In this document: one piece after another, positions 1 to 6,940 of the stretch
How positions within the stretch are numbered: position 1 is the stretch's first letter
How the letters are laid out: the number at the start of each line of letters is the position of its first letter
NCBI GenBank assembly: GCA_026713505.1
Contig: JAPOOH010000072.1
Coordinates: 1-17,374 of the forward strand
Source: Chloroflexota bacterium
Lineage (GTDB): Bacteria > Chloroflexota > Dehalococcoidia > Lucifugimonadales > Australimonadaceae
DNA length: 17,374 bases
Reading direction: 5' to 3'
The notes under the pieces: generated by a model
What the model was told of the DNA's origin: nothing
The model's database searches: none
What the model saw: only the letters and a program-made list of their open reading frames with translations
Position numbers and translations under genes: made by a program

Positions 1-56
1 AACGGCGGGTTGCGCCACAGCGCATCAGTGTCGCGATCGATGACGTAGACGGGCAT
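1..56 (-). CDS. 5' end of an unidentified phage gene (cut by the window edge)
   Basis: Only the first 18 codons are present, reading MPVYVIDRDTDALWRNPP before the left edge. The ATG at 54-56 follows the stop of the preceding gene by 2 nt. A GAGGT ribosome binding site lies about 4 nt before the start, inside the end of that gene, so it looks translationally coupled. It is the last visible gene of the leftward tail operon. Its position just after the tape measure and a gp80-like gene suggests a distal-tail or baseplate protein, but this is inferred from position alone; the visible residues do not identify a family. Confidence 0.6.
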   Translation of the reverse strand, partial: MPVYVIDRDTDALWRNPP

Positions 57-58
57 CG

Positions 59-433
59 CTACCTCGTGAAGTTGAGCGCCCGGATCGAGAGCCCCACGTG
101 CTCGTATCCGGCAGCCTCGATCGTGTTGGCCGTGCCAGTCTCGCCGGGGTCGCCGCTGTGGAGCCGCACCTGATAGTCGCTCGTGAAGATCCCGACTGCC
201 GCGGCCACCGCCGCATCCTCGGTGAACTCGCCCGGCGGGATGGTCACGACGAGGCCGCCGGGCGCGATCTCCACGATGAAGCCGCTATCGACGCGGGCGG
301 GCGGGCTTGTGAGCGGCGTAGAGGCCCTGTAGACGCCGTTCTGCCAGAGGGAGGCGTGCGTCGGGGGCGAGGGCCAGCGTGCGGGCGCAGGGAGCCCGAA
401 GCGCAGCACAGCGGCGTTGCTGATGGTCGCCAT
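59..433 (-). CDS. Putative gp80-like tail protein, 124 aa
   Basis: A 124-residue protein starting at ATG 431-433, which overlaps the tape-measure stop by one base (TAATG), with GGAGTG as ribosome binding site. The C-terminal half has the pattern YQVRLHSGDPGETGTANTIE followed by AAGYEHV. It resembles the LHTGDPG...GTAN...GYxR signature I associate with mycobacteriophage gp80-type tail domains (from memory, not searched). The middle (residues about 45-75) is hydrophobic beta-type sequence. It lies directly after the tape measure, where siphoviruses place distal-tail and baseplate genes. A virion role is likely; the exact role is unknown. Confidence 0.55.
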   Translation of the reverse strand: MATISNAAVLRFGLPAPARWPSPPTHASLWQNGVYRASTPLTSPPARVDSGFIVEIAPGGLVVTIPPGEFTEDAAVAAAVGIFTSDYQVRLHSGDPGETGTANTIEAAGYEHVGLSIRALNFTR

Positions 434-1842
434 TAGGTGAGCACTCCAGTCGGACGCCGCGAGGCATCGTCGGCAGCACCGGCAGCCGTGCGCCGAAGCT
501 GGCGGTCCGAGGTGAGGAGGTTGCCCACGCTGAAGTTGTAGTTGATGACGGTCGTGCCAGTCGGTTCCGCCTCGCCAGCGAAGCCGCCCTCGCCGTCGAT
601 GGGCAGGCCGGTAGCGCCCGTGCCCTGCGTGTCGTCAACGAAGCTGGCGGCCTGCGAGGGCGTGAAGATCACCGGCACTTCGATGCCCTCAAGCTCAGCG
701 GGCCAGTCAGGCACGTTGAACAGGTTGTTCGCGGGGTCGTTGACGAACTTGACCGTGGGCGGGTTCGCCTCCTGCTCAGCCTCCCACGCGGCGCGGAAGT
801 TGGCGTAGGTCGTCACGGGGTCCACCAGCAACTCAAGCTCCAGCGCGAGGTTGTCCACCCCGATGGTGTCGATGTTGATGGCCCGCGGCGCGCCGGTGAG
901 CGTGAACGGGATGGTGATGGCGTCAGTCAGCAGGCCGCCCGCGCCCTCGGCAAGGTCGCCGAGACGGTCCACAATGTCCTCAGCCGAGGGCAGGTCGATA
1001 TCGACGAAGGGACGCTTGCCCTCGGTGTCGTAGAGGCCGGACAGGTCCACGTCGAAGAACTCGGTGAGGCGCTCCTGAATCCTGTCGGGGGTGAGGTCGC
1101 CGAAGAACGTGCGGATCGCATCGCCGGGATCTTCGAAGATGCCCGCCCCGATCACGTCGGCAGCCGCCGTGGTGAACGCGCGTCCGGCATCCTCTCCGAG
1201 CCTGCGGAAGAAGCGATCCGTCTCTTCGGCGTCCACCGCGAATCCGGGGTCCGTAGGCGTGACGCCCTCAAGCCCCGTGAAGGGCTCAGGGCCGGGCTGG
1301 AGCGTGCGCACCAGCGGGCCTACGCCGGGTCCGAGAAGCGCGCGCGCGAGGCTCAGCTTGCGCGTCTGGTCGGCTTCCTCGCCCAGCGCCACGGCGATGC
1401 GCTCGATCGCGTCCTCCGGCTTGAGGCCGATGAAGTCGCGGGCGCTCAGGCCGATGAGGGCGAGGTTGCGCGCGAACTCCTGACCGCCCCCGACGCTAAG
1501 CTGGTGAAGGTTGGACTGGACGTGGCCCACGATACCGGCAACCTCGTCGAGGCCCCCGCCGAACTCCTTGCTGAGTCCCGTGAGACGGTCGATGAAGTCG
1601 AACGCGACGCCCGTCTCCGCGGACAGTTGCTTCATGTCCACGACCGTGCCAGCGACCACCTTGGCGAACTGAAACAGGCTCGCCGCGGTTAGGCCGATAC
1701 CGAGGATGCCCGCGGTCGTGGTCAGGGCGCTGAACCCGACGTTCTTGATCGAGCGGTCCAGCGTGCCGAAGTTGCGGTCCGCCTGCCGGATGCCCCGCTG
1801 CGTCTGGTCGATGGCGCGGATGTTGACATCGAGGTCAGCCAT
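433..1842 (-). CDS. Tail tape measure protein (short, 469 aa)
   Basis: Tape measure proteins set tail length and occupy the tail tube before DNA ejection. Near the N-terminus are DQTQRGIRQADRNFGTLDRS and then a hydrophobic stretch (about residues 37-70, TTTAGILGIGLTAASLFQFA), followed by AETGVAFDFIDRLTGLSKEF. This alternation of polar helices and a glycine-rich hydrophobic segment is typical of tape measures. The C-terminal half is less helical and rich in Asp/Pro/Thr, with INYNFSVGNLLTSDRQLRRT near the end. At 469 residues it is short for the family; the usual 0.15 nm per residue would give a tail of about 70 nm. ATG at 1840-1842 overlaps the previous gene by 8 nt. It sits among tail genes, though two neck-type genes separate it from the chaperone. 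Confidence 0.8.
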   Translation of the reverse strand: MADLDVNIRAIDQTQRGIRQADRNFGTLDRSIKNVGFSALTTTAGILGIGLTAASLFQFAKVVAGTVVDMKQLSAETGVAFDFIDRLTGLSKEFGGGLDEVAGIVGHVQSNLHQLSVGGGQEFARNLALIGLSARDFIGLKPEDAIERIAVALGEEADQTRKLSLARALLGPGVGPLVRTLQPGPEPFTGLEGVTPTDPGFAVDAEETDRFFRRLGEDAGRAFTTAAADVIGAGIFEDPGDAIRTFFGDLTPDRIQERLTEFFDVDLSGLYDTEGKRPFVDIDLPSAEDIVDRLGDLAEGAGGLLTDAITIPFTLTGAPRAINIDTIGVDNLALELELLVDPVTTYANFRAAWEAEQEANPPTVKFVNDPANNLFNVPDWPAELEGIEVPVIFTPSQAASFVDDTQGTGATGLPIDGEGGFAGEAEPTGTTVINYNFSVGNLLTSDRQLRRTAAGAADDASRRPTGVLT

Positions 1843-2176
1843 TGAGCGCGTCCTCCACTGCCCGGTCAGCCTGCTTCACGAGGGCCGCCTCAGCGTCCGC
1901 CAGCGTGTCGGCAGCCGCACCGGTGCGAGCCTCCACCACCACAGGATACGGGAAGCCGCCGCGGACCGCGCTGTTGGTCACCACGACAGTGTCGCCGCGA
2001 ATCTCGGTGCCGAAGCTCGCCTTGCTGAATCCGGTCCCTACCGGCCACCGCGACGAGCCGCCCGTGAGAGCGTCCACAGCGCCGTCAGCGAGCGAATCGA
2101 GGGTAGCGGGCATGGCAGGGGCGATTGCCTCGCTGAGCGACGGCTCTATGGCCTGAGCGTCGATGCTGATCACCAC
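1835..2176 (-). CDS. HK97 gp10-like neck / tail-completion protein, 113 aa
   Basis: A 113-residue protein with SSRWPVGTGFSKASFG, then EIRGDTVVVTNSAVRGGFPY, then an alanine-rich C-terminal helix. Proteins of the HK97 gp10 family usually show a TGRSRASW-like motif, a short beta strand ending VVVTN, and an aromatic residue near PY; this protein follows that order. Such proteins join head to tail. The start is GTG at 2174-2176, with GGAG six bases upstream, and it overlaps the previous stop by 7 nt. A second GTG is the next codon, so the start could be one residue shorter. Confidence 0.55.
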   Translation of the reverse strand: MVISIDAQAIEPSLSEAIAPAMPATLDSLADGAVDALTGGSSRWPVGTGFSKASFGTEIRGDTVVVTNSAVRGGFPYPVVVEARTGAAADTLADAEAALVKQADRAVEDALNG

Positions 2177-2553
2177 GCGGGCTCCGTTCCGATGAGCGGC
2201 ACGAGCACCGCGTTGTAGGGCTGCTTGCCAGCGTCTCCGAGCGCGAGGCCCTCCACCAGTTGCGCCGGGGTCGCGCCGACGAAGACGTAGTCCACTTCCT
2301 CGAAGATGCTCCTGACGGCGTCCACAGCGTGCTGTGCGCCCTCGTACGGGTCACCGGCACTCGCGACCGCGAACAGGGCGACCACGTGCACCACGGGATG
2401 CAGGACGCCGCTGAGCGCGCTCTCGCCGCCCCAGCGCGTGAACACGGCAGGCTTGCCGTCCTCAATGTCCTGCTTCCGCAGCTTGTTGCGCTGCCCGAAG
2501 GTGACGGCGTCGCTCGCTTCGAGGGCGGCGTTGATCTGGTCGCGGACGTTCAC
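2170..2553 (-). CDS. Putative tail terminator / minor tail protein, 127 aa
   Basis: A 127-residue protein starting at GTG 2551-2553, overlapping the stop of the frameshifted chaperone ORF in a GTGA arrangement, with GAGGGG upstream. It begins NVRDQINAALEASDAV. The middle, VLHPVVHVVALFAVASAGDPYEGAQHAVDAV, and the later EEVDYVFVGATPAQLVEGL fit the alpha/beta layout of tail-terminator (gpU-like) proteins, in which an N-terminal helix is followed by strands and a long helix. The family call rests on size, layout and its position beside a gp10-like gene; no signature residue proves it. It could also be another neck protein. Confidence 0.45.
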   Translation of the reverse strand: MNVRDQINAALEASDAVTFGQRNKLRKQDIEDGKPAVFTRWGGESALSGVLHPVVHVVALFAVASAGDPYEGAQHAVDAVRSIFEEVDYVFVGATPAQLVEGLALGDAGKQPYNAVLVPLIGTEPAW

Positions 2554-2810
2554 TTGTAGCCCCTCTTGATCCTGCGCCCCTCGTCATGGCCTCCGAGGTA
2601 GGCGAGGTAGCGCATCAGTTCATCCTGCGGCATGGCCTCCACCATAGTCGGCAGGACGCCATGGCGTACGGCCACACCGTAAACCATCTCACGCAGGCCG
2701 GTGTCGTGTTCGGGGTGCTCGACGCCTTCGCCGTGCGCCTGCCCGATGCTAGTCAGGCGCTCCAGCGTCTCCGGGCTCGGTGGGGCTGCGAAACGACTGG
2801 TGCTGATTGA
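2550..2810 (-). CDS. Frameshift extension (T-like domain) of the tail assembly chaperone
   Basis: This reading frame, 87 codons between a TGA at 2811-2813 and a TGA at 2550-2552, has no good start at its 5' end. It continues in a different frame from the chaperone ORF ending at 2749 and overlaps its last 60 nt. The encoded sequence (SPETLERLTSIGQAH, GLREMVYGVAVRHGV, DELMRYLAYLGG, ending RRIKRGYK) is protein-like and helical. Siphovirus chaperones commonly make a short G form and a frameshifted GT form; this is the likely T part. A +1 shift at TTT-C (2791-2793) would add 79 residues after residue 89, giving a fusion of about 168 aa. An internal ATG at 2685-2687 could make a separate 45-residue protein, which seems less likely. 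Confidence 0.65.
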   Translation of the reverse strand, partial: SISTSRFAAPPSPETLERLTSIGQAHGEGVEHPEHDTGLREMVYGVAVRHGVLPTMVEAMPQDELMRYLAYLGGHDEGRRIKRGYK

Positions 2811-3057
2811 TCACCTCGTCGATGAACTCGCCGGGGATGCTCAGGTAGTCCGCCTCGTGGTCGAACGCCTCGCCGTTGCGGAGGGTGCGCCCGATGATGG
2901 AGCCGAAGACGATGCGCACGCGGTCAGTACCGGGCGGCGTGTCGTTGATGGAGACGGCGTCGCCCATGGTCATGCGCTTCTCGACGAACTGCCACTTGTC
3001 GATCTCGCCCGTGAGCGGGTCGCGGTCCTCGAACTCGTGCAGGCGGAGAGCCTCCAT
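2749..3057 (-). CDS. Tail assembly chaperone, short (G-like) form, 102 aa
   Basis: The chaperone coats the tape measure during tail-tube assembly and is not part of the finished virion. The 102-residue product begins MEALRLHEFEDRDPLTGEID and includes EAFDHEADYLSIPGEFIDEVINQHQSF. It starts at ATG 3055-3057, one base after the preceding gene's stop, with GGGGTG upstream. It stands between tube-like genes and the tape measure block. The same-strand frame that continues past its stop codes for a plausible second domain, which is the usual arrangement of this gene pair. The last 13 residues (from RSPTEPGD) look like a low-complexity tail, as expected after a frameshift site. The identification rests on position and the overlapping frames more than on residue similarity. 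Confidence 0.65.
   Translation of the reverse strand: MEALRLHEFEDRDPLTGEIDKWQFVEKRMTMGDAVSINDTPPGTDRVRIVFGSIIGRTLRNGEAFDHEADYLSIPGEFIDEVINQHQSFRSPTEPGDAGAPD
2788..2796 (-). promoter_or_regulatory. Candidate +1 ribosomal frameshift site (TCG TTT CGC)
   Basis: In the chaperone frame the codons read TCG TTT CGC. If Phe-tRNA on TTT slips forward one base it re-pairs perfectly with TTC, and translation continues in the extension frame. The heptamer resembles the UCC-UUU-CGU +1 site known from influenza PA-X. It lies inside the 60-nt window where both frames are open, between 2749 and 2810. No clear Shine-Dalgarno stimulator sits at the 3-nt spacing known from prfB. Other candidates in the window are CCC-A and CCC-G a few codons downstream. 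Confidence 0.5.
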
Positions 3058-3058
3058 G

Positions 3059-3466
3059 CTAGTTCACCCCCCGCGTGATGCTGCCGTTCACCTCGCCGGT
3101 CAGTTCGAAGCGCCGTGCGCCCCGCGCCTCGAAGACGTGGTTGATGCGCAGGAAGGCGCGGAACGTCTCCTTCGGCTTGCCAGCGCCCATGCCCTCGCGG
3201 TTGCGCTCGAACTCGAACAGCTTCCCGTTGCCGGTGACGAACTGCGAGCGGGTCGTGGCGTTGTCGAGGGTGTTGAGCGTGAAGCTCGTGTCCACGAAGC
3301 CCGTACCCTGCGCGCCTACCGCGCCGCCTCCGAGCACCTCGAAGGTGTCCTCCAGCGAGGAAAGCTCGAAGTCGGTGAAGCCGAGGCGATGCTCGCTGAG
3401 GTTGATCCACGCGGCAGAGCCGACGCGGCGGCAGCGGGTGACGGATCGGGTGCTCGGCAGGGCCAT
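3059..3466 (-). CDS. Putative major tail tube protein, 135 aa
   Basis: A 135-residue protein starting at ATG 3464-3466 with a GGAGG site six bases upstream and only one base between it and the preceding stop. The middle has RSQFVTGNGKLFEFERNREG and the C-terminus has FRAFLRINHVFEARGARRFE, then ELTGEVNGSITRGVN. Short beta strands ending in a 'vNGsit' phrase are common in tube subunits of siphoviruses. It lies just before the chaperone, which is the usual place for the tube gene. The 230-residue gene before it is also tube-like, so which of the two forms the tube is not settled. Confidence 0.5.
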   Translation of the reverse strand: MALPSTRSVTRCRRVGSAAWINLSEHRLGFTDFELSSLEDTFEVLGGGAVGAQGTGFVDTSFTLNTLDNATTRSQFVTGNGKLFEFERNREGMGAGKPKETFRAFLRINHVFEARGARRFELTGEVNGSITRGVN

Positions 3467-3467
3467 G

Positions 3468-4160
3468 CTACGCCTCCAGTGCGAGGGTCTCGCCGACGAG
3501 GGCGAAGCCGCGGATCTGACGGTCGCCCGCGAGGGCGTGGGCGCTGTTCACGGTGGCCGCGTTGCGGGCGGCTGCGACGCCGCGCGGGGCGTGGACGCTC
3601 ACGCTGCTGACCGCGAACTGGAGGCCCGCGACGGTGATGTTCGCGCCAGCCACGCCGTCCGGGTACTCGGCGATGTAGAGCCCGACCTGAGCGCCCGCAG
3701 GCACGTCGCCGATATCGGCTGCCACGTTGCCCGCGCGGAACGTGAACGGCGTGACGGACACGCTGCCCTCGCCCGCGATGCCCGCGAGCGTGCCTTCCAT
3801 GTCGATGCTGGTGGTGATGGGCGTGCGGCTGGACTCGGACTCAGGGACGCCCGGCACGAAGATGGACTGGAGGTAGAAGAACGTGCCCAGCCGGTCCACC
3901 GCGCAGCACCACGCGTCGTCCCTACCGAGGTAGCGGCGGATCGCGTCCGTCTGCGCGCCGACGTAGGCGCTGAGGATGCTCATGTTCATCCCCGCGCCGA
4001 GCGGCACGTACTCAGTCTCGCGGGTGCCCATGACGGGCGCGCGGACGCCCTCAAGGAGCCCGCGGACGGAGAAGCTGTTCATCGCCGGGGTGAGCACCGC
4101 TGCGGAGACGGCGTCTCCTACGGCGATCTCCATGTCGAATGTGCGGCCTGCTACGGTCAT
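3468..4160 (-). CDS. Virion structural protein, possible tail tube or neck protein, 230 aa
   Basis: The start at ATG 4158-4160 is chosen over upstream in-frame starts because GGAGGGCACG precedes it and it falls 13 nt after the portal stop; a longer frame would run far into the portal gene. The protein begins MTVAGRTFDMEIAVGDAV. It has a glycine-rich middle (EYVPLGAGMNMSILSAYVGA) and a C-terminal half of alternating beta-type segments (GEGSVSVTPFTFRAGN, GANITVAGLQFAVSSVSVH). Between portal and tube it could be a head-tail connector, a second tube protein or a decoration protein. I recognise no family. Confidence 0.45.
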   Translation of the reverse strand: MTVAGRTFDMEIAVGDAVSAAVLTPAMNSFSVRGLLEGVRAPVMGTRETEYVPLGAGMNMSILSAYVGAQTDAIRRYLGRDDAWCCAVDRLGTFFYLQSIFVPGVPESESSRTPITTSIDMEGTLAGIAGEGSVSVTPFTFRAGNVAADIGDVPAGAQVGLYIAEYPDGVAGANITVAGLQFAVSSVSVHAPRGVAAARNAATVNSAHALAGDRQIRGFALVGETLALEA

Positions 4161-4173
4161 CGTGCCCTCCAGT

Positions 4174-5415
4174 CTACACGTCTTCCTCGGGGTCTTCGAG
4201 TTCGGGCTCCTGAACCTCGCCGTCGTCGGCGTCCCACGGGTGCTCCCACGTGACCGCCTGCTCGCCGCCCAGCACGTAGCTGAGCGCCGCTTCAAGGCCG
4301 GTGCGGAGGTCGTTCTGCATGGCCCGCGTCATGGCGTACAGCGGCTGGTTCTGGAGCTTGAGAGCGGTCCCCGACATAGGGGATTCGTTGCGCGAGAGCA
4401 GCACCGCGATGCCGCTGAGGATGTTCATGATCTCCTTGGAGGCCTCGATCTGCGTGAAGGAGGCTGCGAGGCTCCCGTCCCACGTGAGGTACTCCGCCTT
4501 GGTGGCCGTGTTCGGGATGGCGAGCACGCTCTCCCGGCGCGCCGCCTCCAGCCCCATGATGATGGCCTCGGCCTTCTGCGCGTCCGTGGGGTCGATGATC
4601 TCCATGCCGTCGTCGTCGCGTGGCAGGAAGCGGGACTCGATATCGGACTGGTCCTCCCACCACAGGAGCACGGGCCGCTGGTTCTTGTCGAGGGAGTCGT
4701 CGTTGGCGGTGAAGCGCTTGCTGATCTCCAGCACGGGGGCCGCGAGGTCGTTGTAGAGCGCCGTCCCCCACGTGGTGAACACGGGCGCGCGCGGCACGAT
4801 GAACACGGCGGACGTGCCGAGGTTGGTGACCGCCTCGGCTGGAGCGCTCGTGAAGGTGCGCCCGTTGAAGCCGCGGTCCTGCGAGTAGGTGAAGCCGGAC
4901 GGCTCCACGTGCACGACTTCCGCCCGATCGTAGAGCGGCGACGGTGCGCGGCTGCTGACGTAGGGCAGGATGAAGACGTGGCCGCCGTCCTCGTGGGCGT
5001 ACCAGTAGGGCGGCAGGACGGTGCTGAGGAACGGCTCGCCCTCGACGTTGACGCCCGCCCACAGCACCGCCCCGCCGAACCGGGGCATGTCGATGATGGC
5101 GTTGTAGGCGACGTAGGCGAGGTCGATCGCGGCCTCGATCTCGGACATGAGCAGCAGGTCGGAGATCGAGGTGCTGACGCGCCGGAAGAGGTTGACCGGC
5201 AGTTGCACGTCCTCGTTGTACTCCACGAGGCCGGAGAGGTCGCCCTCCCACATCTGCCAGAGCAGCAGCAGCCGGTTGTTGCGGTCGAGGTAGCGAGGCG
5301 GGGGCCAGACACCGGAGCCGAGGTCCGAGTCGGTGATGGCGAGGTCGAAGTCCACGTCCCTGAGCGGCAGCGTGGTGCGCGACGTAGGCCGGGAGATACG
5401 GCGTGCGATGGTCAT
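4174..5415 (-). CDS. Portal protein, 413 aa
   Basis: The portal is the dodecameric ring at one capsid vertex through which DNA enters and leaves. The start ATG 5413-5415 (MTIARRISRPTS) lies 5 nt after the terminase stop; upstream in-frame starts would run into terminase. The strongest cue is near the C-terminus: ASKEIMNILSGIAVLLSRNE followed by SPMSGTALKLQNQPL. This matches the SGxALK(L/I) stretch before the crown helix in SPP1 gp6-like portals. An acidic tail (ELEDPEEDV) closes the protein. It directly follows the large terminase, a very common pairing. The ribosome binding site is weak, so translational coupling is likely. Confidence 0.75.
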   Translation of the reverse strand: MTIARRISRPTSRTTLPLRDVDFDLAITDSDLGSGVWPPPRYLDRNNRLLLLWQMWEGDLSGLVEYNEDVQLPVNLFRRVSTSISDLLLMSEIEAAIDLAYVAYNAIIDMPRFGGAVLWAGVNVEGEPFLSTVLPPYWYAHEDGGHVFILPYVSSRAPSPLYDRAEVVHVEPSGFTYSQDRGFNGRTFTSAPAEAVTNLGTSAVFIVPRAPVFTTWGTALYNDLAAPVLEISKRFTANDDSLDKNQRPVLLWWEDQSDIESRFLPRDDDGMEIIDPTDAQKAEAIIMGLEAARRESVLAIPNTATKAEYLTWDGSLAASFTQIEASKEIMNILSGIAVLLSRNESPMSGTALKLQNQPLYAMTRAMQNDLRTGLEAALSYVLGGEQAVTWEHPWDADDGEVQEPELEDPEEDV

Positions 5416-5420
5416 GGCGA

Positions 5421-6695
5421 CTATCTTAGCAGCCGCGGGCGGTTGACGTTGCGCGTGGCCTTGCCGGACTTGGTGTAGCACCAGTAGCGCTTCGCGTCGC
5501 AGCCGTGGTCGTCGGTCTTGACCGGCTTGTCATCGCCGATTTCCCCGGCCTTCTCATCCCAAATGTAGTTGTGCATCTCGCCGATGAGGCGGCGGCAGTC
5601 GGGGGAGATTCTGACGACGCGCCGTCTGAGCCACTGGTCGGTGAGTTGGATGCCCTCGGTGACGGCGTTGTCTGCCTGCTCGACCTTGCCCGTGAGGCCG
5701 CGGTTGCGTAGCTCGATCCTGATGGCGGACCGGAACGACGCGGCGGCGGGGTCCACGATGAAGATCGGGACGGTGCGCCCGCCTCGCGTGATGTTGAAGG
5801 CGTCGAGCATCCGGCGGGCCTGCACGTCCACCTCAAGCTGACCCTCGTCGCGCCCGTCGTGCCGCCACTCGTCGATGCACCACCAGCCCTGCGGGAACTG
5901 CGCGTAGAGCAGGGCGTGGCAGACGCCGCTGGAGGCATGGTCCGCGCTCACCTCGAAGCGGAGCGCCTCGCTGAGCGGCGGGGGCTTGCTGATGGCGCGC
6001 TCGAAGCCGGGCCAGATCAGGCCGCTGGAGGCCGCCCACTCCGCGTACTTCATGCGCCGGAGGTCCGCGCCGGAGTAGGTCTCGTCGAGCGAGTCCACGT
6101 ACTCCTGAGTCTGCTCAGGGTTGTCCCACACATCGAACGACAGGTGCCGCCCGAAGGACGGGTCCGACTCGCAGCGGTCCACGTAGCGCAGCTTGCCGAA
6201 GTGAGCCGGGCCTTGCGGGTTGCCGGTGTAGACGATCTTGGCTCCCGGCACGCTGCACCGCGACTCCAGCGCGGCGATGAAGTCCTCCCTCATGCGGGGC
6301 CACTCGTCAAAGATCACCGCCGCGAGCGCCGGGCCGAACTGGCGATCCGTCGCGCCTGCGTCCGAGGCGAGCCTGATGTGGAAGCGGTTAGGTGCTGAGC
6401 CGATCCAAGACGGCATCTCCCAATAGGTGGTGCGGTGCCTGAGTTGCATCCCGTGGAGGGCTGCGAACCAGCGCATGTACTTCACGGCGACGGCGGTGGC
6501 TTGGTGGCCGGACCGTGCGGCGATGCCGAAGTCGTGCCCGGCGAACATCATGCTGGCGAAGCGGAAGAAGCCGTAGAAGGCGGCGAACGACTTGCCGGAC
6601 TGCGTGGCACCGGGAACGACGAAGCGCCGGTGCGGCTGCTCCGCCAGAGTGGCGACTTCCCACTGCTTGGGGCTGAGGTTGAGAGTCTCGCTCAT
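5421..6695 (-). CDS. terL: Terminase large subunit (packaging ATPase and nuclease), 424 aa
   Basis: This is the packaging motor that pumps DNA into the prohead and cuts genome-length units. Walker A is at residues 29-36 (GATQSGKS), Walker B at about 127-131 (VIFDE) and the coupling motif at about 157-160 (TGNP). The RNase H-like nuclease shows three acidic positions: D252 in SADHASSG, D315 in IFIVDPAA, and D396 with D400 in KTDDHGCDAKRY. Length is normal for the family. The ATG at 6693-6695 begins MSETLNLSPKQWEV, which puts the motor domain at the expected distance from the start. In most siphoviruses this gene heads the structural operon; here it follows scaffold and capsid. Confidence 0.93.
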   Translation of the reverse strand: MSETLNLSPKQWEVATLAEQPHRRFVVPGATQSGKSFAAFYGFFRFASMMFAGHDFGIAARSGHQATAVAVKYMRWFAALHGMQLRHRTTYWEMPSWIGSAPNRFHIRLASDAGATDRQFGPALAAVIFDEWPRMREDFIAALESRCSVPGAKIVYTGNPQGPAHFGKLRYVDRCESDPSFGRHLSFDVWDNPEQTQEYVDSLDETYSGADLRRMKYAEWAASSGLIWPGFERAISKPPPLSEALRFEVSADHASSGVCHALLYAQFPQGWWCIDEWRHDGRDEGQLEVDVQARRMLDAFNITRGGRTVPIFIVDPAAASFRSAIRIELRNRGLTGKVEQADNAVTEGIQLTDQWLRRRVVRISPDCRRLIGEMHNYIWDEKAGEIGDDKPVKTDDHGCDAKRYWCYTKSGKATRNVNRPRLLR

Positions 6696-6763
6696 CGCCG
6701 CATCCCGACGCCCAAGCCGCCCACTACAACACGGCTCAGGCGGCGGGGGGCGGCGACGAGCCG

Positions 6764-6931
6764 CTACTCCTCGTCGCTGTCGCCGTCCGCCTCGTCGGCC
6801 TTGCCGGTGTCGGCCTCGTCGGCCTGCGGGGGCGGCTCTCCGGCCTCGATGGCCTCGATGCGCTGAGCGACGACGTAGGCCGCGCGCTCAGGCATCCCCG
6901 CCTCGATCAGTTCGCGTGCGAAGTCTGACAC
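6764..6931 (-). CDS. Small acidic protein, 55 aa
   Basis: A GTG at 6929-6931 with GGAGG five bases upstream opens a 55-codon frame, ending at TAG 6764-6766. It sits 9 nt downstream of the capsid stop. It begins VSDFARELIEAGMPERAAYVVAQRIEAIEAG, which looks like two amphipathic helices, and ends in a very acidic tail (PPPQADEADTGKADEADGDS then DEE). Function is unknown. Small acidic proteins beside capsid genes can be decoration or assembly helpers, but nothing here proves that. The good ribosome binding site and protein-like start support it as a real gene. Confidence 0.7.
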   Translation of the reverse strand: MSDFARELIEAGMPERAAYVVAQRIEAIEAGEPPPQADEADTGKADEADGDSDEE

Positions 6932-6940
6932 GGTCGCCTC

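Noticed and set aside
3976..5478. Long plus-strand open frame (500 codons) opposite the portal gene
   Set aside because: It is antisense to a clear portal gene, its translation is rich in Arg/Val/His/Glu repeats typical of GC-rich shadow frames, and it has no good ribosome binding site.
6696..6763. Hairpin GCCGCC...GGCGGC before the terminase start
   Set aside because: The stem is 6 bp with a loop of about 17 nt and no T-run, so it is not a terminator; likely chance in GC-rich DNA.
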